A stretch of 64,000 nt of DNA from Chloroflexota bacterium (GCA_013112715.1 JABFGB010000020.1:1-64000), one strand, 5' to 3'; numbered from the stretch's first letter, positions 44,461-54,838 are shown. The notes: generated by a model not told the origin, from the sequence alone. Translations and numbers: made by a program.

Positions 44461-44491
44461 GGTTATAACCGGAATCGAACGCAGTTATAAC
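44461..44491. promoter_or_regulatory. Twin GTTATAAC palindromes in the leader of the response regulator
   Basis: GGTTATAACC (44461-44470) and GTTATAAC (44484-44491) are self-complementary, with centres 22 bases apart, about two helical turns. This spacing suits a pair of dimer-binding sites. They lie 30 to 60 bases upstream of the start codon. Confidence 0.4.
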
Positions 44492-44573
44492 GTATAGTTT
44501 ACCAAGAATTGTCACTAAATTAAAATACAAATTTTATGAGGTCGAACTCTAAAATCGGTATTGAGTATATAGC

Positions 44574-45736
44574 CTAGTCACCTACTCCTTTTAGACGGAT
44601 AGCCAACCATTTAAAAGCGGATTCCTGCATAGCTAAATCAAATTTGTGTGGGCCAGCGTAAAATTCGCCTTGATAGGCATCCACGCATCCCGCCGCCGCA
44701 TAATGTTGGCTTAAACGCAGATGGGCAGCTTGCATGGCTTCCCGTGCAAAAAGCTCGTCATCAAGATTGTATTGAACCATCAGAGGTGATGGCGCACGAC
44801 AGGCCGCTAAGTCCGGCCAATCACCAAATCTTGACCACCCCTTTGGGAAAAACAGCCATGTATGTCGGGTGACATCCCGATGGAGCATCTCCGCATATGA
44901 AGCCATCATCGCCACAACGACGGTGGCTTGCATATAGGGATGGGTGGCTTGCAGAAGCGCGGCACGTGCCCCGCCTCCGGATAGTCCAACACAGCCGATG
45001 TGGTGAGTATCTACATCCGGTCTTGAGCACAAATAATTCACAGCAATGCGGTCTTCATGACTGACCACCCCTGCCAGAGTTGTCCCCAAAACGGTGCAAA
45101 GTTTTTCAATTTGATGCTCATGCTGTGAGGCGGCGAAATTATAAAGTCCTATTTCGTAGGGGATTCCATAATTTGACCAGTTGCTGTCTTTCAACCCCGT
45201 GAAGGCTGGGGTTGCCCAGTCAGGCATCACGTCTTGAGGAAAACGTCGGCTACCCCACAGAAATGGTCATGGATGAGTACAACAAATCCTTCATCGGCAA
45301 GGGCATTGGCAAAAGGTCGTCCTCCGTAATATTTGTCCCACCAGTTGTGCATAAAAGGCGGTGGGTCAGTTGGCCCAATGGCGATTTTTTCCTTGCCTAG
45401 ATATTTGAACCCACCATGTTCATAGAGGGCCACCACTCCCGGCAAAGGGCCGGTGGCATTCGCTGGTTTTAACAACCAAGCCTCGGTGCGTGGCCCGTAG
45501 CCGACTGACCATGAAATGGCTTCACCAACTAGGCCATCTTTTGCCCATTGTTGGTTGACTTCAACATCAAATGGGGCCTCATCACCCTCACAAAAACCCA
45601 GCACTTCGCGTACCCGCTGTTGTGTGGTAGGGCCGGGCATAGCCATCGGAAAAAGCACCTGCTGTCGAGCCGCCGCCTCAACCCAATCGCTAAAAATGCT
45701 CAAATCGTGGTAATACGAAGGCGATGACTGGCTCAC
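44574..45736 (-). pseudogene. Alpha/beta hydrolase split by a frameshift
   Basis: Two adjoining frames read as one dienelactone/acetyl-xylan-esterase-like hydrolase. The first (45736 down to a stop at 45227) gives residues up to HDHFCGVAD. The family continues RFPQDVMPDWATPAF in the -1 frame, to 44574. One base lost near 45242-45248 (GACCG to GACG would do it) explains the break. The nucleophile motif GLSGGG and the late catalytic His region (AGPHKF) are in the second part. If the break is real the enzyme is dead or made as two pieces; an assembly error is also possible. The start overlaps the glgB stop by 4 bases. Confidence 0.8.
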
Positions 45737-48006
45737 TCTGCTTTGCCTTTAGGTGGTTTGGATTTAGACGGCTTACTGGCAGGTCGTTTTGTCGCCTGTG
45801 GTTTTGCTCTCTCCAACTTAAAAGCCACAATACCAAGTGGTGGTATAGTCAAGGATAAGCTATGGGGGAAGCCGTGAGAAGTCATTTCTTCGCTGGTCAC
45901 ACTACCGTAGTTGCCAATATTGCTACCGCCATAAATACCCGCATCGCTGTTGAGAACTTCTTTGTAGTGGCCTGCTTCGGGAATACCGATACGATAGTGA
46001 TAACGTGGGACAGGGGTGAAATTGCAGGCGACCACCATAAATTCGGCGAGGTCGTCCGCAAACCGAATATAGGAGAAAACGCTCTGGTCAGCGTCGTTGG
46101 GTTCAATCCAGCGGAAGCCCTCATGTGAAAAATCGTTTTGATAAAGGGCAGGCTGCGATTTGTAGAGGGTATTGAGGTCGCGCATCCATTGGTTTAGGCG
46201 AGCATGGGTCGGCAATTCCAGCAGATGCCAGTCGAGGCTGCGCTCTTCGCTCCATTCACGCCATTGCCCAATCTCCTGCCCCATGAAATTCAATTTTTTG
46301 CCGGGGTGGGTATATTGATAGCCCGCTAACAGCCGCACCGTCGCAAATTTTTGCCACCAATCGCCAGCCGCTTTGTTAATCAGTGACCCCTTGCCATGTA
46401 AGACCTCATCATGGGAGAGCGAAAGGACAAAATTTTCGCTGAAGGCATAGAACAGCGAGAAGGTGATGCGATTGTGGGCATAACGCCGATACACGGGGTC
46501 TTTTTGGATGTAGTCCAACGTGTCGTGCATCCAACCCATGTTCCATTTGAAGGTGAAGCCGAGTCCGCCGATGTAGGTCGGGCGAGAAACCATCGGCCAT
46601 GCAGTAGATTCTTCAGCAATCATCAGCACACCGGGGGATTCGCTATGCACAATTTCGTTGACTTCGCGCAGGAAGTGAATCGCCTCAATGTTTTCTCTAC
46701 CTCCATATTGATTAGGTAGCCATTGACCTGCTTGGCGCGAAAAATCGAGATAGAGCATGGAGGACACGGCATCCACCCGCAGGCCGTCAATGTGATATTT
46801 TTTCAGCCAGAACAGAGCGTTGGACAGCAGGAAGTTGCGGACTTCGTTGCGGCCAAAATTAAAGATGAGCGTGCCCCAATCGGGATGTTCACCCTTGCGC
46901 GTATCGGCATGTTCATACAGATGGGTGCCATCAAAATAGGCGAGGCCGTGTCCATCTTTAGGGAAGTGCGCCGGAACCCAATCCAAAATGACGCCGATGT
47001 TGTTTTGGTGACATTGATCCACTAGATACATAAAATCGGTGGGAGAACCGTAACGGGCCGTTGGCGCAAAATAACCTGTGACTTGATAACCCCATGAGCC
47101 ATCAAAGGGGTGTTCGGCGACTGGCATCAATTCGATGTGGGTATAGCCCATTTCTTTGACGTACTGCACCAGTGAATCAGCGAGTTCTCGGTAGGTCAGC
47201 CATTCATTGCCCTCTTTGCGCCGCCATGAACCAAGATGAACCTCATAAATGGAGATGGGTTGTTTGAGGGGATCACTTTTGGCACGCGCTTCTAGCCAAG
47301 TATTGTCCTGCCATTCATAATTTTCCAGATTGGTTACTACCGAGGCTGTTTTGGGTCGAACTTCGGCGGCAAACGCATAGGGATCCGCTTTTTGGACATG
47401 AAAATCATCAAAGCGCGAACGCAAGTCTAATTTATAAGTTTCGCCTTCTTTTAGGCCGGGGATAAACAATTCCCAGATGCCGCTGACGCCACGTCGCTGC
47501 ATAGGATGGCTAGTTTCGTTCCATCCATTAAAATCACCAATAACACTAACCCGGTAGGCATTGGGTGCCCAGACTGCAAAATGAACCCCAGCGATGCCTT
47601 CAATCTCTACCAGATGAGCGCCGAGTTTTTCGTAACTTGTTAAATGGCGACCCTCCCCTAATAGATAGAGATCAAAATCACTCAAAAAAGCAGGAAAGGC
47701 ATAGGGATCGGCAAACACATCAGTACGTTTATGACTTGAGAACTGAACCTCGGCTTCCAATTGATAGTGAGGGCCGGGCCAGCTGGTTTCGACAGTGATT
47801 TCAAAAAATCCTTCATCCCACAGCCGATTCATAGGAATACGTTGATTGCCTAAAAGCAGTGTCAATTTTTGGGCGGTTGGGCAATAAGCTCGAAAGGAAA
47901 CTGTGTTTTCGTCAATTTTGTGTGGGCCGAGGACATCAAATGGGGCGCCATGATAACCATGCACAATTGCTGCAATCGCATCAGGGTGGATTTCAACTGT
48001 AACCAC
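45733..48006 (-). CDS. glgB: 1,4-alpha-glucan branching enzyme
   Basis: 757 residues from GTG 48006, with GGAG 7 bases before it. It forms alpha-1,6 branches in glycogen. Two N-terminal carbohydrate-binding-like domains precede the GH13 barrel. The catalytic Asp is in [11 protein letters not shown], the Glu in LMIAEEST, and [11 protein letters not shown] is the third motif. The last 20 residues are a Lys-Pro-rich tail ([15 protein letters not shown]) not usual in the family. No other glycogen gene is here. Confidence 0.96.
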   Translation of the reverse strand: MVTVEIHPDAIAAIVHGYHGAPFDVLGPHKIDENTVSFRAYCPTAQKLTLLLGNQRIPMNRLWDEGFFEITVETSWPGPHYQLEAEVQFSSHKRTDVFADPYAFPAFLSDFDLYLLGEGRHLTSYEKLGAHLVEIEGIAGVHFAVWAPNAYRVSVIGDFNGWNETSHPMQRRGVSGIWELFIPGLKEGETYKLDLRSRFDDFHVQKADPYAFAAEVRPKTASVVTNLENYEWQDNTWLEARAKSDPLKQPISIYEVHLGSWRRKEGNEWLTYRELADSLVQYVKEMGYTHIELMPVAEHPFDGSWGYQVTGYFAPTARYGSPTDFMYLVDQCHQNNIGVILDWVPAHFPKDGHGLAYFDGTHLYEHADTRKGEHPDWGTLIFNFGRNEVRNFLLSNALFWLKKYHIDGLRVDAVSSMLYLDFSRQAGQWLPNQYGGRENIEAIHFLREVNEIVHSESPGVLMIAEESTAWPMVSRPTYIGGLGFTFKWNMGWMHDTLDYIQKDPVYRRYAHNRITFSLFYAFSENFVLSLSHDEVLHGKGSLINKAAGDWWQKFATVRLLAGYQYTHPGKKLNFMGQEIGQWREWSEERSLDWHLLELPTHARLNQWMRDLNTLYKSQPALYQNDFSHEGFRWIEPNDADQSVFSYIRFADDLAEFMVVACNFTPVPRYHYRIGIPEAGHYKEVLNSDAGIYGGSNIGNYGSVTSEEMTSHGFPHSLSLTIPPLGIVAFKLERAKPQATKRPASKPSKSKPPKGKAE

Positions 48007-48047
48007 TGTAAATCTCCATACTCTCAAAAGTTTGTGAAAAGTTTAAC

Positions 48048-49043
48048 TCAATTCCAACGCAAAGTCTTTCGTCGTTTCCAATAAATCGAGGGCGGTTCGG
48101 TGATTTTGCCCAACTCGGAAGTTGCTTCTTCATCCCATTGAACTTCAAGTGCCTTGAGATTGGCCCGTAGATGCTCAAGGGTTGCTGCACCACTTAACAC
48201 GACATCCACCCACGATTGATGCAGCACAGCGGCGAGGGCCAATCCATCTAGAGTGGTGTTCAATCGGTTCACCTGCCGGATAAGTTGGCGCATCGTATCG
48301 GCAAATTCGGAGTCTTGGTTACGGGGCGTTAGGCGGCCATTGGCAAGCGCCTCTTTGATAATCACTCCCATTCCAGCGGCATGGGCTTCTTGTAGCGCTG
48401 GGGCAACCGACGTTTCCAATAAATTATAGGTGGCCTGAACACAATCAAATAAACGGAGACCATCTATCCGAATCGTTATCGCCATGCGGACGGTTTCGAT
48501 TTGGTCGGGACCGCTCAATGTCAGCCCAATTTTAAGACCCTGACTTTTCAGACGCGCCAGTTCGTACAGCACTTCATGGTTAGTTAGCACACCACTTTCA
48601 GGAGTGGCGGAGTGGATTTGATAAAGTCCAACATAATCCCCTAAATTGGCTTGTGTTTCAGCCCATTGGCGTTGTAATACTGACAGAGTATGCTCTTTGA
48701 TTTCATGATGCTCGGCTTCGACCTGCCAACCTGCCATATACGTGTAGCCCCATTTTGAGCCGACGGTGACATCCCCAACGCGAATCTCCCGATCACGTAG
48801 CCAATTGCCCAAAAATTCCTCAGCGCGGCCATACGAACGAGCGGCATCAAAATAGCGAATACCCGCCTGCCAAGCCACATCCAACATTTCATGCGTGTGG
48901 CCTTGCATCACCGTGACATCATAATTATGGTTTAGATCCTCAGCATGACCCAGATTAACGTAACCCGGCCTACCCAGTGCCGCCAATCCCAAGCCGATGG
49001 GGGTGATTGATAAACCCGTTGTACCGAGGGGGCGCAAATTCAT
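48048..49043 (-). CDS. Aldo/keto reductase
   Basis: 331 residues from ATG 49043. TIM-barrel NADPH oxidoreductase. The start MNLRPLGTTGLSITPIGLGL is typical; catalytic Tyr is in YFDAARSYGRAEEFLG and the Lys in VGSKWGY. The usual catalytic His is at YQIHSATPESG. It is probably active; substrate unknown. It shares a palindromic -10 with rpiA on the other strand. Confidence 0.88.
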   Translation of the reverse strand: MNLRPLGTTGLSITPIGLGLAALGRPGYVNLGHAEDLNHNYDVTVMQGHTHEMLDVAWQAGIRYFDAARSYGRAEEFLGNWLRDREIRVGDVTVGSKWGYTYMAGWQVEAEHHEIKEHTLSVLQRQWAETQANLGDYVGLYQIHSATPESGVLTNHEVLYELARLKSQGLKIGLTLSGPDQIETVRMAITIRIDGLRLFDCVQATYNLLETSVAPALQEAHAAGMGVIIKEALANGRLTPRNQDSEFADTMRQLIRQVNRLNTTLDGLALAAVLHQSWVDVVLSGAATLEHLRANLKALEVQWDEEATSELGKITEPPSIYWKRRKTLRWN

Positions 49044-49062
49044 AATGACGTATCCTATGCCA

Positions 49063-49111
49063 TTGGGCAAAATAGTGAGGGGGAGTATACTGAACTCATT
49101 TCACTATGCAA
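49063..49111. promoter_or_regulatory. Bidirectional promoter sharing one palindromic -10
   Basis: AGTATACT (49084-49091) is self-complementary and serves as -10 in both directions. For rpiA: TTGGGC (49063-49068), 17-base spacer, TATACT (49086-49091). For the aldo/keto reductase: TTGCAT (49111-49106), 16-base spacer, TATACT (49089-49084). The -35 boxes are only moderate. Confidence 0.5.
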
Positions 49112-49828
49112 AAAGATTATGGGAATATGAGCCAAACGATTGATGAATTAAAGCGACAGGCTGCCGAACGCGCTGTTGAACAGGTTGAGTCCGGTATGGT
49201 GGTCGGGTTAGGGCATGGCAGCACCGCCATTCATGCTGTCCGCCGAATAAGTGCATTGATTCAAGCAGGCAAGCTGAAAAATATTCTAGGTGTGCCATGT
49301 TCACAGCAAATTGAATTAGAGGCCCGCAGGTTGAATATTCCAATTACCACCCTTGAAGAAGACCCGGTTGTAGATTTGACCATTGATGGGGCGGATGAGG
49401 TTGATCCCCATTTGGAGGTGATTAAAGGCGGGGGTGGAGCGCTGCTGCGTGAAAAAATTGTGGCACAAGCCAGTAGGCGTGAAATCATTGTGGTAGATGA
49501 ATCTAAACTGTCAGGGGCGTTATGCACCAAGTTTGCCCTGCCAATTGAAGTCATCCCATTTGGTTGGACAACCCATTTGGCGTTTTTGGAAGGATTGGGA
49601 GGTAGGCCGAAACAGCGTATGGCAAGCGATGGATCGCCTTTTAAGACCGATCAGGGTAATTTTATTATTGACTGCAAATTTGATCCACTAACGACGCCTA
49701 CGGCCTTAGCGGAACTGGCAGAAAAAATCAAAGCGCGGGTTGGTATCGTGGAACATGGCTTTTTTATCGGCATCGCGTCGGAAGTGATTGTGGCGGGTAC
49801 AGATCGAATACGTAACATTCAACGGTGA
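49106..49828 (+). CDS. rpiA: Ribose-5-phosphate isomerase A
   Basis: 240 residues (or 233 from ATG 49127). It interconverts ribose-5-phosphate and ribulose-5-phosphate. Motifs VGLGHGSTAIHAV, TIDGADEVDP and KGGGGALLREKIVA are complete. The ATG at 49106 lies only about 8 bases after the predicted transcript start, so MSQTIDELKRQ at 49127 is a credible alternative. First of four pentose-phosphate genes. Confidence 0.96.
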   Translation: MQKDYGNMSQTIDELKRQAAERAVEQVESGMVVGLGHGSTAIHAVRRISALIQAGKLKNILGVPCSQQIELEARRLNIPITTLEEDPVVDLTIDGADEVDPHLEVIKGGGGALLREKIVAQASRREIIVVDESKLSGALCTKFALPIEVIPFGWTTHLAFLEGLGGRPKQRMASDGSPFKTDQGNFIIDCKFDPLTTPTALAELAEKIKARVGIVEHGFFIGIASEVIVAGTDRIRNIQR

Positions 49829-49900
49829 GGGCGAGTCCAATTTAGTATGAGCAACACAGTATTTTGACAATTTTTGGCAATTCTCTAAGGAGCAGTAGCT

Positions 49901-50806
49901 ATGCAGATTGCGATGGTGGGCTTGGGGCGAATGGGTGCCAATATGACCAAACGCCTTTTGCAGGGCGGGCATCAAGTCGTTGCATTTGACTTAAACGAAG
50001 ATGCGATTCGTGCGGCTGAGGCAGAAGGGGCAATCGGCGCACGTACATTGGATGAAGTCGCCCCAAAATTGACCGCCCCCCGCACGGTATGGGTGATGGT
50101 TCCGGCAGGCGATCCGACTGAAAAAACCATTATGACCCTAACTGAAAAGTTATCTGCTGGGGATGTCATTATTGATGGCGGCAATAGCAATTATAAGGAA
50201 ACAATGCGCCGCGCCGAAGCCGTCAGCGCCAAAGGTCTGCATTTTGTAGATGTAGGTACCAGCGGTGGGGTGTGGGGACTCAAAGAAGGTTACAGCATGA
50301 TGGTTGGCGGCGAAAAAGATGTCGTGGAGCGCCTGCGGCCTATTTTTGAGACGCTTGCTCCGAGTGCCGATTTGGGTTGGGGGCATGTCGGGCCAAGTGG
50401 ATCAGGGCATTTTGTCAAAATGGTGCATAATGGCATTGAATATGGGTTGATGCAGGCCTACGCCGAGGGCTTTGAGATTATGCGAGCCAAAGAGGAATTT
50501 CATCTCGACCTCTACCAAATCGCCGAAATCTGGCGGCATGGCAGTGTGGTACGTTCTTGGTTGCTTGACCTCACGGCTAATGCACTCAAAGCCGACCCTG
50601 AACTTCCCGGAATCAAAGGTTGGGTGGCGGATTCGGGCGAGGGCCGCTGGACGGTATTTGAGTCCATTGACCAAGATGTGCCTGCTCCCGTCATCATCAT
50701 GTCGCTGTTGATGCGATTTATCAGCCGTCAAGAAGATAGCTATGCTGCTAAATTGTTGGCAGCAATGCGAAATCAATTTGGTGGACACGCCGTCAAACAC
50801 GAGTAA
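49901..50806 (+). CDS. gnd: 6-phosphogluconate dehydrogenase (short form)
   Basis: 301 residues, the short NAD-preferring type (YqeC/GndA-like), not the 470-residue form. N-terminal MVGLGRMGANMTKRLLQGG, the substrate motif VDVGTSGGVWGLKEGYSMM and GPSGSGHFVKMVHNGIEYG are characteristic. It decarboxylates 6-phosphogluconate to ribulose-5-phosphate. AAGGAG ribosome site. It lies 28 bases before zwf. Confidence 0.95.
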   Translation: MQIAMVGLGRMGANMTKRLLQGGHQVVAFDLNEDAIRAAEAEGAIGARTLDEVAPKLTAPRTVWVMVPAGDPTEKTIMTLTEKLSAGDVIIDGGNSNYKETMRRAEAVSAKGLHFVDVGTSGGVWGLKEGYSMMVGGEKDVVERLRPIFETLAPSADLGWGHVGPSGSGHFVKMVHNGIEYGLMQAYAEGFEIMRAKEEFHLDLYQIAEIWRHGSVVRSWLLDLTANALKADPELPGIKGWVADSGEGRWTVFESIDQDVPAPVIIMSLLMRFISRQEDSYAAKLLAAMRNQFGGHAVKHE

Positions 50807-50833
50807 ACACGGGACATCACGAGGGAATACATC

Positions 50834-52306
50834 ATGACTACTACCCGGCAAACCACTGTTGTAATCTTCGGCGCTTCGGGTGATCTCACAAATCGCAAGC
50901 TGATTCCTGCTTTGTTTAACTTGCATCTCAAACATCGGCTGCCAGAGAAGTTTTCGGTGGTGGGAGTCTCGCGTTCGCCATTTTCCCACGAGGATTTTCG
51001 CAAAAAGGTGGAAGAGGGGGTCAAGGAATTTAGTCCGGCAACCTATAACCCTCGCCGTTGGGCCAGATTTGCCGAATCCATCTATTATCATTCTGGCGAC
51101 AGTACCAAACTCGAAGATGTGCATGAATTACACAAGTTTCTGAATGATCTGGAAGATAGCAAAGCGAATCGCCTCTATTATCTTTCCACCGCTCCATCAC
51201 TGTATATCCCGACAGCGGAAAATCTCGGTCTCACCGACATGGCCGATGAGCGCAATGGCTGGCGACGCCTGATTGTTGAAAAGCCGTTTGGGGTGGATTT
51301 AGCATCAGCACAACAGCTAAATTGGGCACTGCACAAAATCTTCAAGGAGGAGCAGATTTACCGGATTGACCACTATCTCGGTAAAGAAACCGCCCAAAAT
51401 ATCCTGTTCCTACGTTTTGCCAACACGATTTTGGAGCCGGTTTGGAATCGCAATTATGTAGATCACGTCCAGATCACTGTTTCGGAAAGTGTAGATGTCG
51501 GGCATCGCGCTGGCTATTACGACCAGTCAGGGGTAGTCAGGGATATGTTCCAAAACCACCTCTTGCAATTGTTGGCATTGGTCACGAAAGAACCCCCTTC
51601 AACACTCGATGCTGATGCGCTGCGAAATGAGAAATCCAAAGTGTTCGCCGCCATCCCGCCCATCCATCTAAAAGATACAGTGCGGGCACAATATGACGGC
51701 TATTGTGAGATAGAGGGAGTTGCTCCCAATTCCCAAACGCCCACGTATGCGGCATTGAAGCTCTATATCAATAACTGGCGCTGGGAAGGGGTGCCGTTTT
51801 ATCTACGCTCTGGCAAGGCGATGGCCGCCAAGACCAGTGAAATTAACGTCGTGTTTCGCCGTCCGCCCCTGACTATGTTTGAGAATGGCACAGATGAGAG
51901 CTTTACCAACAATGTGCTGACGATTCGGATTCAGCCCGACGAAGGCACATCATTGAAATTTGAGGCCAAGATGCCGGATGCGAACGTGACACGCTCGGTG
52001 GTGATGGATTTTGATTATGCCACCTCCTTCGGCGAATGCCTGATACCCGACGCTTACGAACGCCTATTGCACGATGCACTAAATGGTGATGCAACGCTGT
52101 TTACCCGCAGCGACAATATTGAATATGCGTGGAAAATCATTGATCCCGTGATTCATGGTTGGGAAACCTCCCCCAAAGCGCCGCCATTAGTGACGTATCC
52201 GGTTGGGTCTTGGGGGCCAAAAGACGCCGATGATTTGATGGGCAAGGGTCGGGTTTGGCTGCAACTCGAAGGCATGGATGCTGCAAAAAATGGTGGCGAA
52301 AAATGA
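50834..52306 (+). CDS. zwf: Glucose-6-phosphate 1-dehydrogenase
   Basis: 490 residues. NADP-binding GASGDLTNRKLIPALF at the N-terminus and the active-site RIDHYLGKETAQN are both complete. It oxidises glucose-6-phosphate to 6-phosphogluconolactone. The stop overlaps pgl by 4 bases (ATGA), so the two steps are coupled. Confidence 0.98.
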   Translation: MTTTRQTTVVIFGASGDLTNRKLIPALFNLHLKHRLPEKFSVVGVSRSPFSHEDFRKKVEEGVKEFSPATYNPRRWARFAESIYYHSGDSTKLEDVHELHKFLNDLEDSKANRLYYLSTAPSLYIPTAENLGLTDMADERNGWRRLIVEKPFGVDLASAQQLNWALHKIFKEEQIYRIDHYLGKETAQNILFLRFANTILEPVWNRNYVDHVQITVSESVDVGHRAGYYDQSGVVRDMFQNHLLQLLALVTKEPPSTLDADALRNEKSKVFAAIPPIHLKDTVRAQYDGYCEIEGVAPNSQTPTYAALKLYINNWRWEGVPFYLRSGKAMAAKTSEINVVFRRPPLTMFENGTDESFTNNVLTIRIQPDEGTSLKFEAKMPDANVTRSVVMDFDYATSFGECLIPDAYERLLHDALNGDATLFTRSDNIEYAWKIIDPVIHGWETSPKAPPLVTYPVGSWGPKDADDLMGKGRVWLQLEGMDAAKNGGEK

Positions 52307-53025
52307 GCGAAGTTCGTCGCTATTCCGACGCAAATCATTTAGCCCATGCAGCGGCGGAGTTATTGGTAGCCCTATCTAAACCCGCCATTGCCGAGCAGGG
52401 TCGCTTTACAGTGGCCCTCTCCGGCGGCTCGACCCCCAAAGCCCTTTATCAACTGTTGGCACGCGAACCCTATGCCAACCAAATTGAATGGCCGCATGTT
52501 CATATTTTTTGGGGGGATGAACGCTGTGTTCCTGCCGATCATCCCGATAGCAATTATCGCATGGCACGCGAGGCATTTTTACAATATGTGCCGCTACTGC
52601 CGGAAAATATCCACCCCATGCACGGTGATATTGATCCGGCCCAAGCCTCAGCAGAATATGAGCAGCAGTTGCGGATATTTTTTGGCAATGGCTTGCCCAT
52701 GTTTGACCTCATCTTATTGGGGATGGGAGATGATGGACACACTGCCTCATTATTTCCCGGCACGGCGGCGATACATGAACAAAACCGCTGGGTAATCGGC
52801 CATTATGTTGAAAAACTGGAAACATGGCGATTGACTCTAACCCCCCCTGTGATTAATGCGGCAGCACAAGTCGCGTTTTTGGTAGCTGGCAAATCCAAAG
52901 CCGAACGACTGCGAGATGTTTTGAAAGGGCCATATCAACCTGATGTGCTGCCTGCGCAGATTGTTAAACCAACCGAGGGCCGAGTAGTATGGCTAGTAGA
53001 TGAAGAGGCTGCCACACTACTTTGA
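52303..53025 (+). CDS. pgl: 6-phosphogluconolactonase
   Basis: 240 residues from ATG 52303 (MSEVRRYSD), inside the zwf stop. DevB/SOL-type lactonase: ALSGGSTPKALYQLLA, HIFWGDERCVPADHPDSNYR and LLGMGDDGHTASLFPG are the family motifs. It hydrolyses the lactone made by Zwf. The last gene of the four-gene cluster. Confidence 0.96.
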   Translation: MSEVRRYSDANHLAHAAAELLVALSKPAIAEQGRFTVALSGGSTPKALYQLLAREPYANQIEWPHVHIFWGDERCVPADHPDSNYRMAREAFLQYVPLLPENIHPMHGDIDPAQASAEYEQQLRIFFGNGLPMFDLILLGMGDDGHTASLFPGTAAIHEQNRWVIGHYVEKLETWRLTLTPPVINAAAQVAFLVAGKSKAERLRDVLKGPYQPDVLPAQIVKPTEGRVVWLVDEEAATLL

Positions 53026-53209
53026 TACGAACGCCTTACGATGATGCAACGTTGATACGCCGCTAACGAATTTCTATCACAAACTCCTGCTAAAATGAAA
53101 ATATCAATTCAATAATGTGACTCACGCCATGATTCCTTTGGTGGGGAATCAGTCGGATTTTTTCAGTGAATTCCATTTAGCACAGTGAGTGTGAGGAGAG
53201 GTAAGGATC

Positions 53210-54715
53210 ATGAAACGATTTATCCCGTTGATGGTGGTGGTCGCACTAGTGATGGCCTTTTTTGGTCTGGCGAGCCAACCCACATCGGCATCAAATGAAG
53301 TAAACCCAGCAGTTGGGGCAAATCTGCAATCCGGTAATGCCTCATGGATTGGGGATTTCTATAACAATCCATATTTCATCGAGCCAAAGGTCTTAAGTGC
53401 CAATACGGGTGTAATTGCTTTTAACTGGGGCACAAATTCACCTGCCAGTGGTGTTCCAACCGATGGATTTAGCGTTCGTTGGGGCGCACGGCCTACCTTC
53501 GCGGCAGGCACCTATCGGTTCTATATTCTGGCAGATGACGGAATTGCCATCACTTTTGACTTCAGCAATACCATCATCAATACGCTCGACAGTCCACAAC
53601 CCGGTGTGACCTTGACCCGCGATGTCGTTTTGACGGCAGGCGTCCACCATATTCAGGTGGACTATCGTGAAAATGGCACCAATGCCTTTGTCTATTTGAC
53701 ATGGGCCAACCTTGCCAGCAACCCAACCGGCCCCAATTTCCCGGCTGCATCAACCGGTACCAGCAACTATGGAACTGGCACGACCCCCAGCACGGGCAGC
53801 AACACCGCAGTGGTCAGCACCAACACCCTCAATGTGCGCTCTGGCCCCGGCACTGAATTCGGTGTTTTGACAAAGATCACACGTGGTCAGGCGGTTACAT
53901 TGTTAGGCCGCAACACCAACGGCACATGGGCCAAGATTCGTACCGCCTCGGGTATTGAGGGATGGGTTTCCACTGCTTTGATTCTGCCGAATGTGGCGAT
54001 CAGTTCACTGCCTGACCTGTCGGGATCGGTCGTTAGCCCCACGCCCATTCCGCCCGTCACGGGTAATGCGGCAACCGTTAATACAAGCCGCCTGAATGTT
54101 CGTCAGGGGCCGGGGACAAACTTCTCGGTTATCACGTTCGTCACGCGCGGCACTGTTTTGCAAATGTTGGGCCGTACTGCTGACAATCTGTGGATTTTGG
54201 TAAAAATTCCGGATGGCCGTCAGGGTTGGGTGAGTGTGGCGTACATTCTTCCGGGTGTGCCGATTGGAAACTTGCCGATTACCTCTGGCCCGGTCACCAG
54301 CTTGCCAACCGCGACCCCAATTACCCCCGTGACCACTGTGTGGTATGGTGAGTTTTTCAACAACAACTCATTGGCCGCTCCGGTGGTATATACCCGTAGT
54401 GACAGCGCGGTTGCCTTCAACTGGGGTGCTGGTTCACCCGCTGGCAATATTGGCGTAGATAATTTCAGCGCCCGCTTTACCTCGGATGTCTATTTCGCGG
54501 CAGGAACTTATCGGTTCACGGTGACAGCGGATGATGGGGTGCGTTTCTTCCTCGACAACGCTTTTGCGGGGATTGATACGTTCACCGTTACCCAACCGAA
54601 CGTGACATTGACGGTGGATATTGCGATCTCTGCTGGTTATCACCGCCTGCAATTGGATTATCGTGAATACACCAGCGACGCTTTCCTATATTTTAGCTGG
54701 GTGAAAATCGCCTAA
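53210..54715 (+). CDS. Secreted PA14-SH3-SH3-PA14 protein
   Basis: 501 residues. Signal peptide MKRFIPLMVVVALVMAFFGL then cleavage near ASQPTSA. Residues 45-165 form a PA14-like domain (WIGDFYNNPYF, then AGTYRFYILADDGI). Two bacterial SH3 domains follow (LNVRSGPGTEFGVLTKI and LNVRQGPGTNFSVITFV). A second PA14-like copy closes it (VWYGEFFNNNSLA, AGTYRFTVTADDGV). The order is mirror-like. PA14 and SH3b modules bind glycans or wall components. Strong ribosome site AGGAGAGG; no identified neighbour partner. Confidence 0.85.
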   Translation: MKRFIPLMVVVALVMAFFGLASQPTSASNEVNPAVGANLQSGNASWIGDFYNNPYFIEPKVLSANTGVIAFNWGTNSPASGVPTDGFSVRWGARPTFAAGTYRFYILADDGIAITFDFSNTIINTLDSPQPGVTLTRDVVLTAGVHHIQVDYRENGTNAFVYLTWANLASNPTGPNFPAASTGTSNYGTGTTPSTGSNTAVVSTNTLNVRSGPGTEFGVLTKITRGQAVTLLGRNTNGTWAKIRTASGIEGWVSTALILPNVAISSLPDLSGSVVSPTPIPPVTGNAATVNTSRLNVRQGPGTNFSVITFVTRGTVLQMLGRTADNLWILVKIPDGRQGWVSVAYILPGVPIGNLPITSGPVTSLPTATPITPVTTVWYGEFFNNNSLAAPVVYTRSDSAVAFNWGAGSPAGNIGVDNFSARFTSDVYFAAGTYRFTVTADDGVRFFLDNAFAGIDTFTVTQPNVTLTVDIAISAGYHRLQLDYREYTSDAFLYFSWVKIA

Positions 54716-54745
54716 GTTCACTTGAACTTCCCTGTAAGTTTGGAA

Positions 54746-54775
54746 CAAGAGGTGGGTACATTAACCCGCCTCTTG
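54746..54775 (+). terminator. Terminator after the PA14-SH3 gene
   Basis: A 12-pair stem, 54746-54757 with 54764-54775 (CAAGAGG and CCTCTTG ends, one G-T pair), and a 6-base loop ACATTA. It is followed by ATATTT. Confidence 0.75.
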
Positions 54776-54838
54776 ATATTTCGATGTTAGGATTTGTTCA
54801 AATCATCCAAGCGTCAGAAAATCATCAGAATACCCCTC

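Noticed and set aside
44468-44482. Minus-strand GCGTTCGATTCC resembling a tRNA T-loop
   Set aside because: The flanking bases do not form the T stem and no D-arm or anticodon arm lies upstream.
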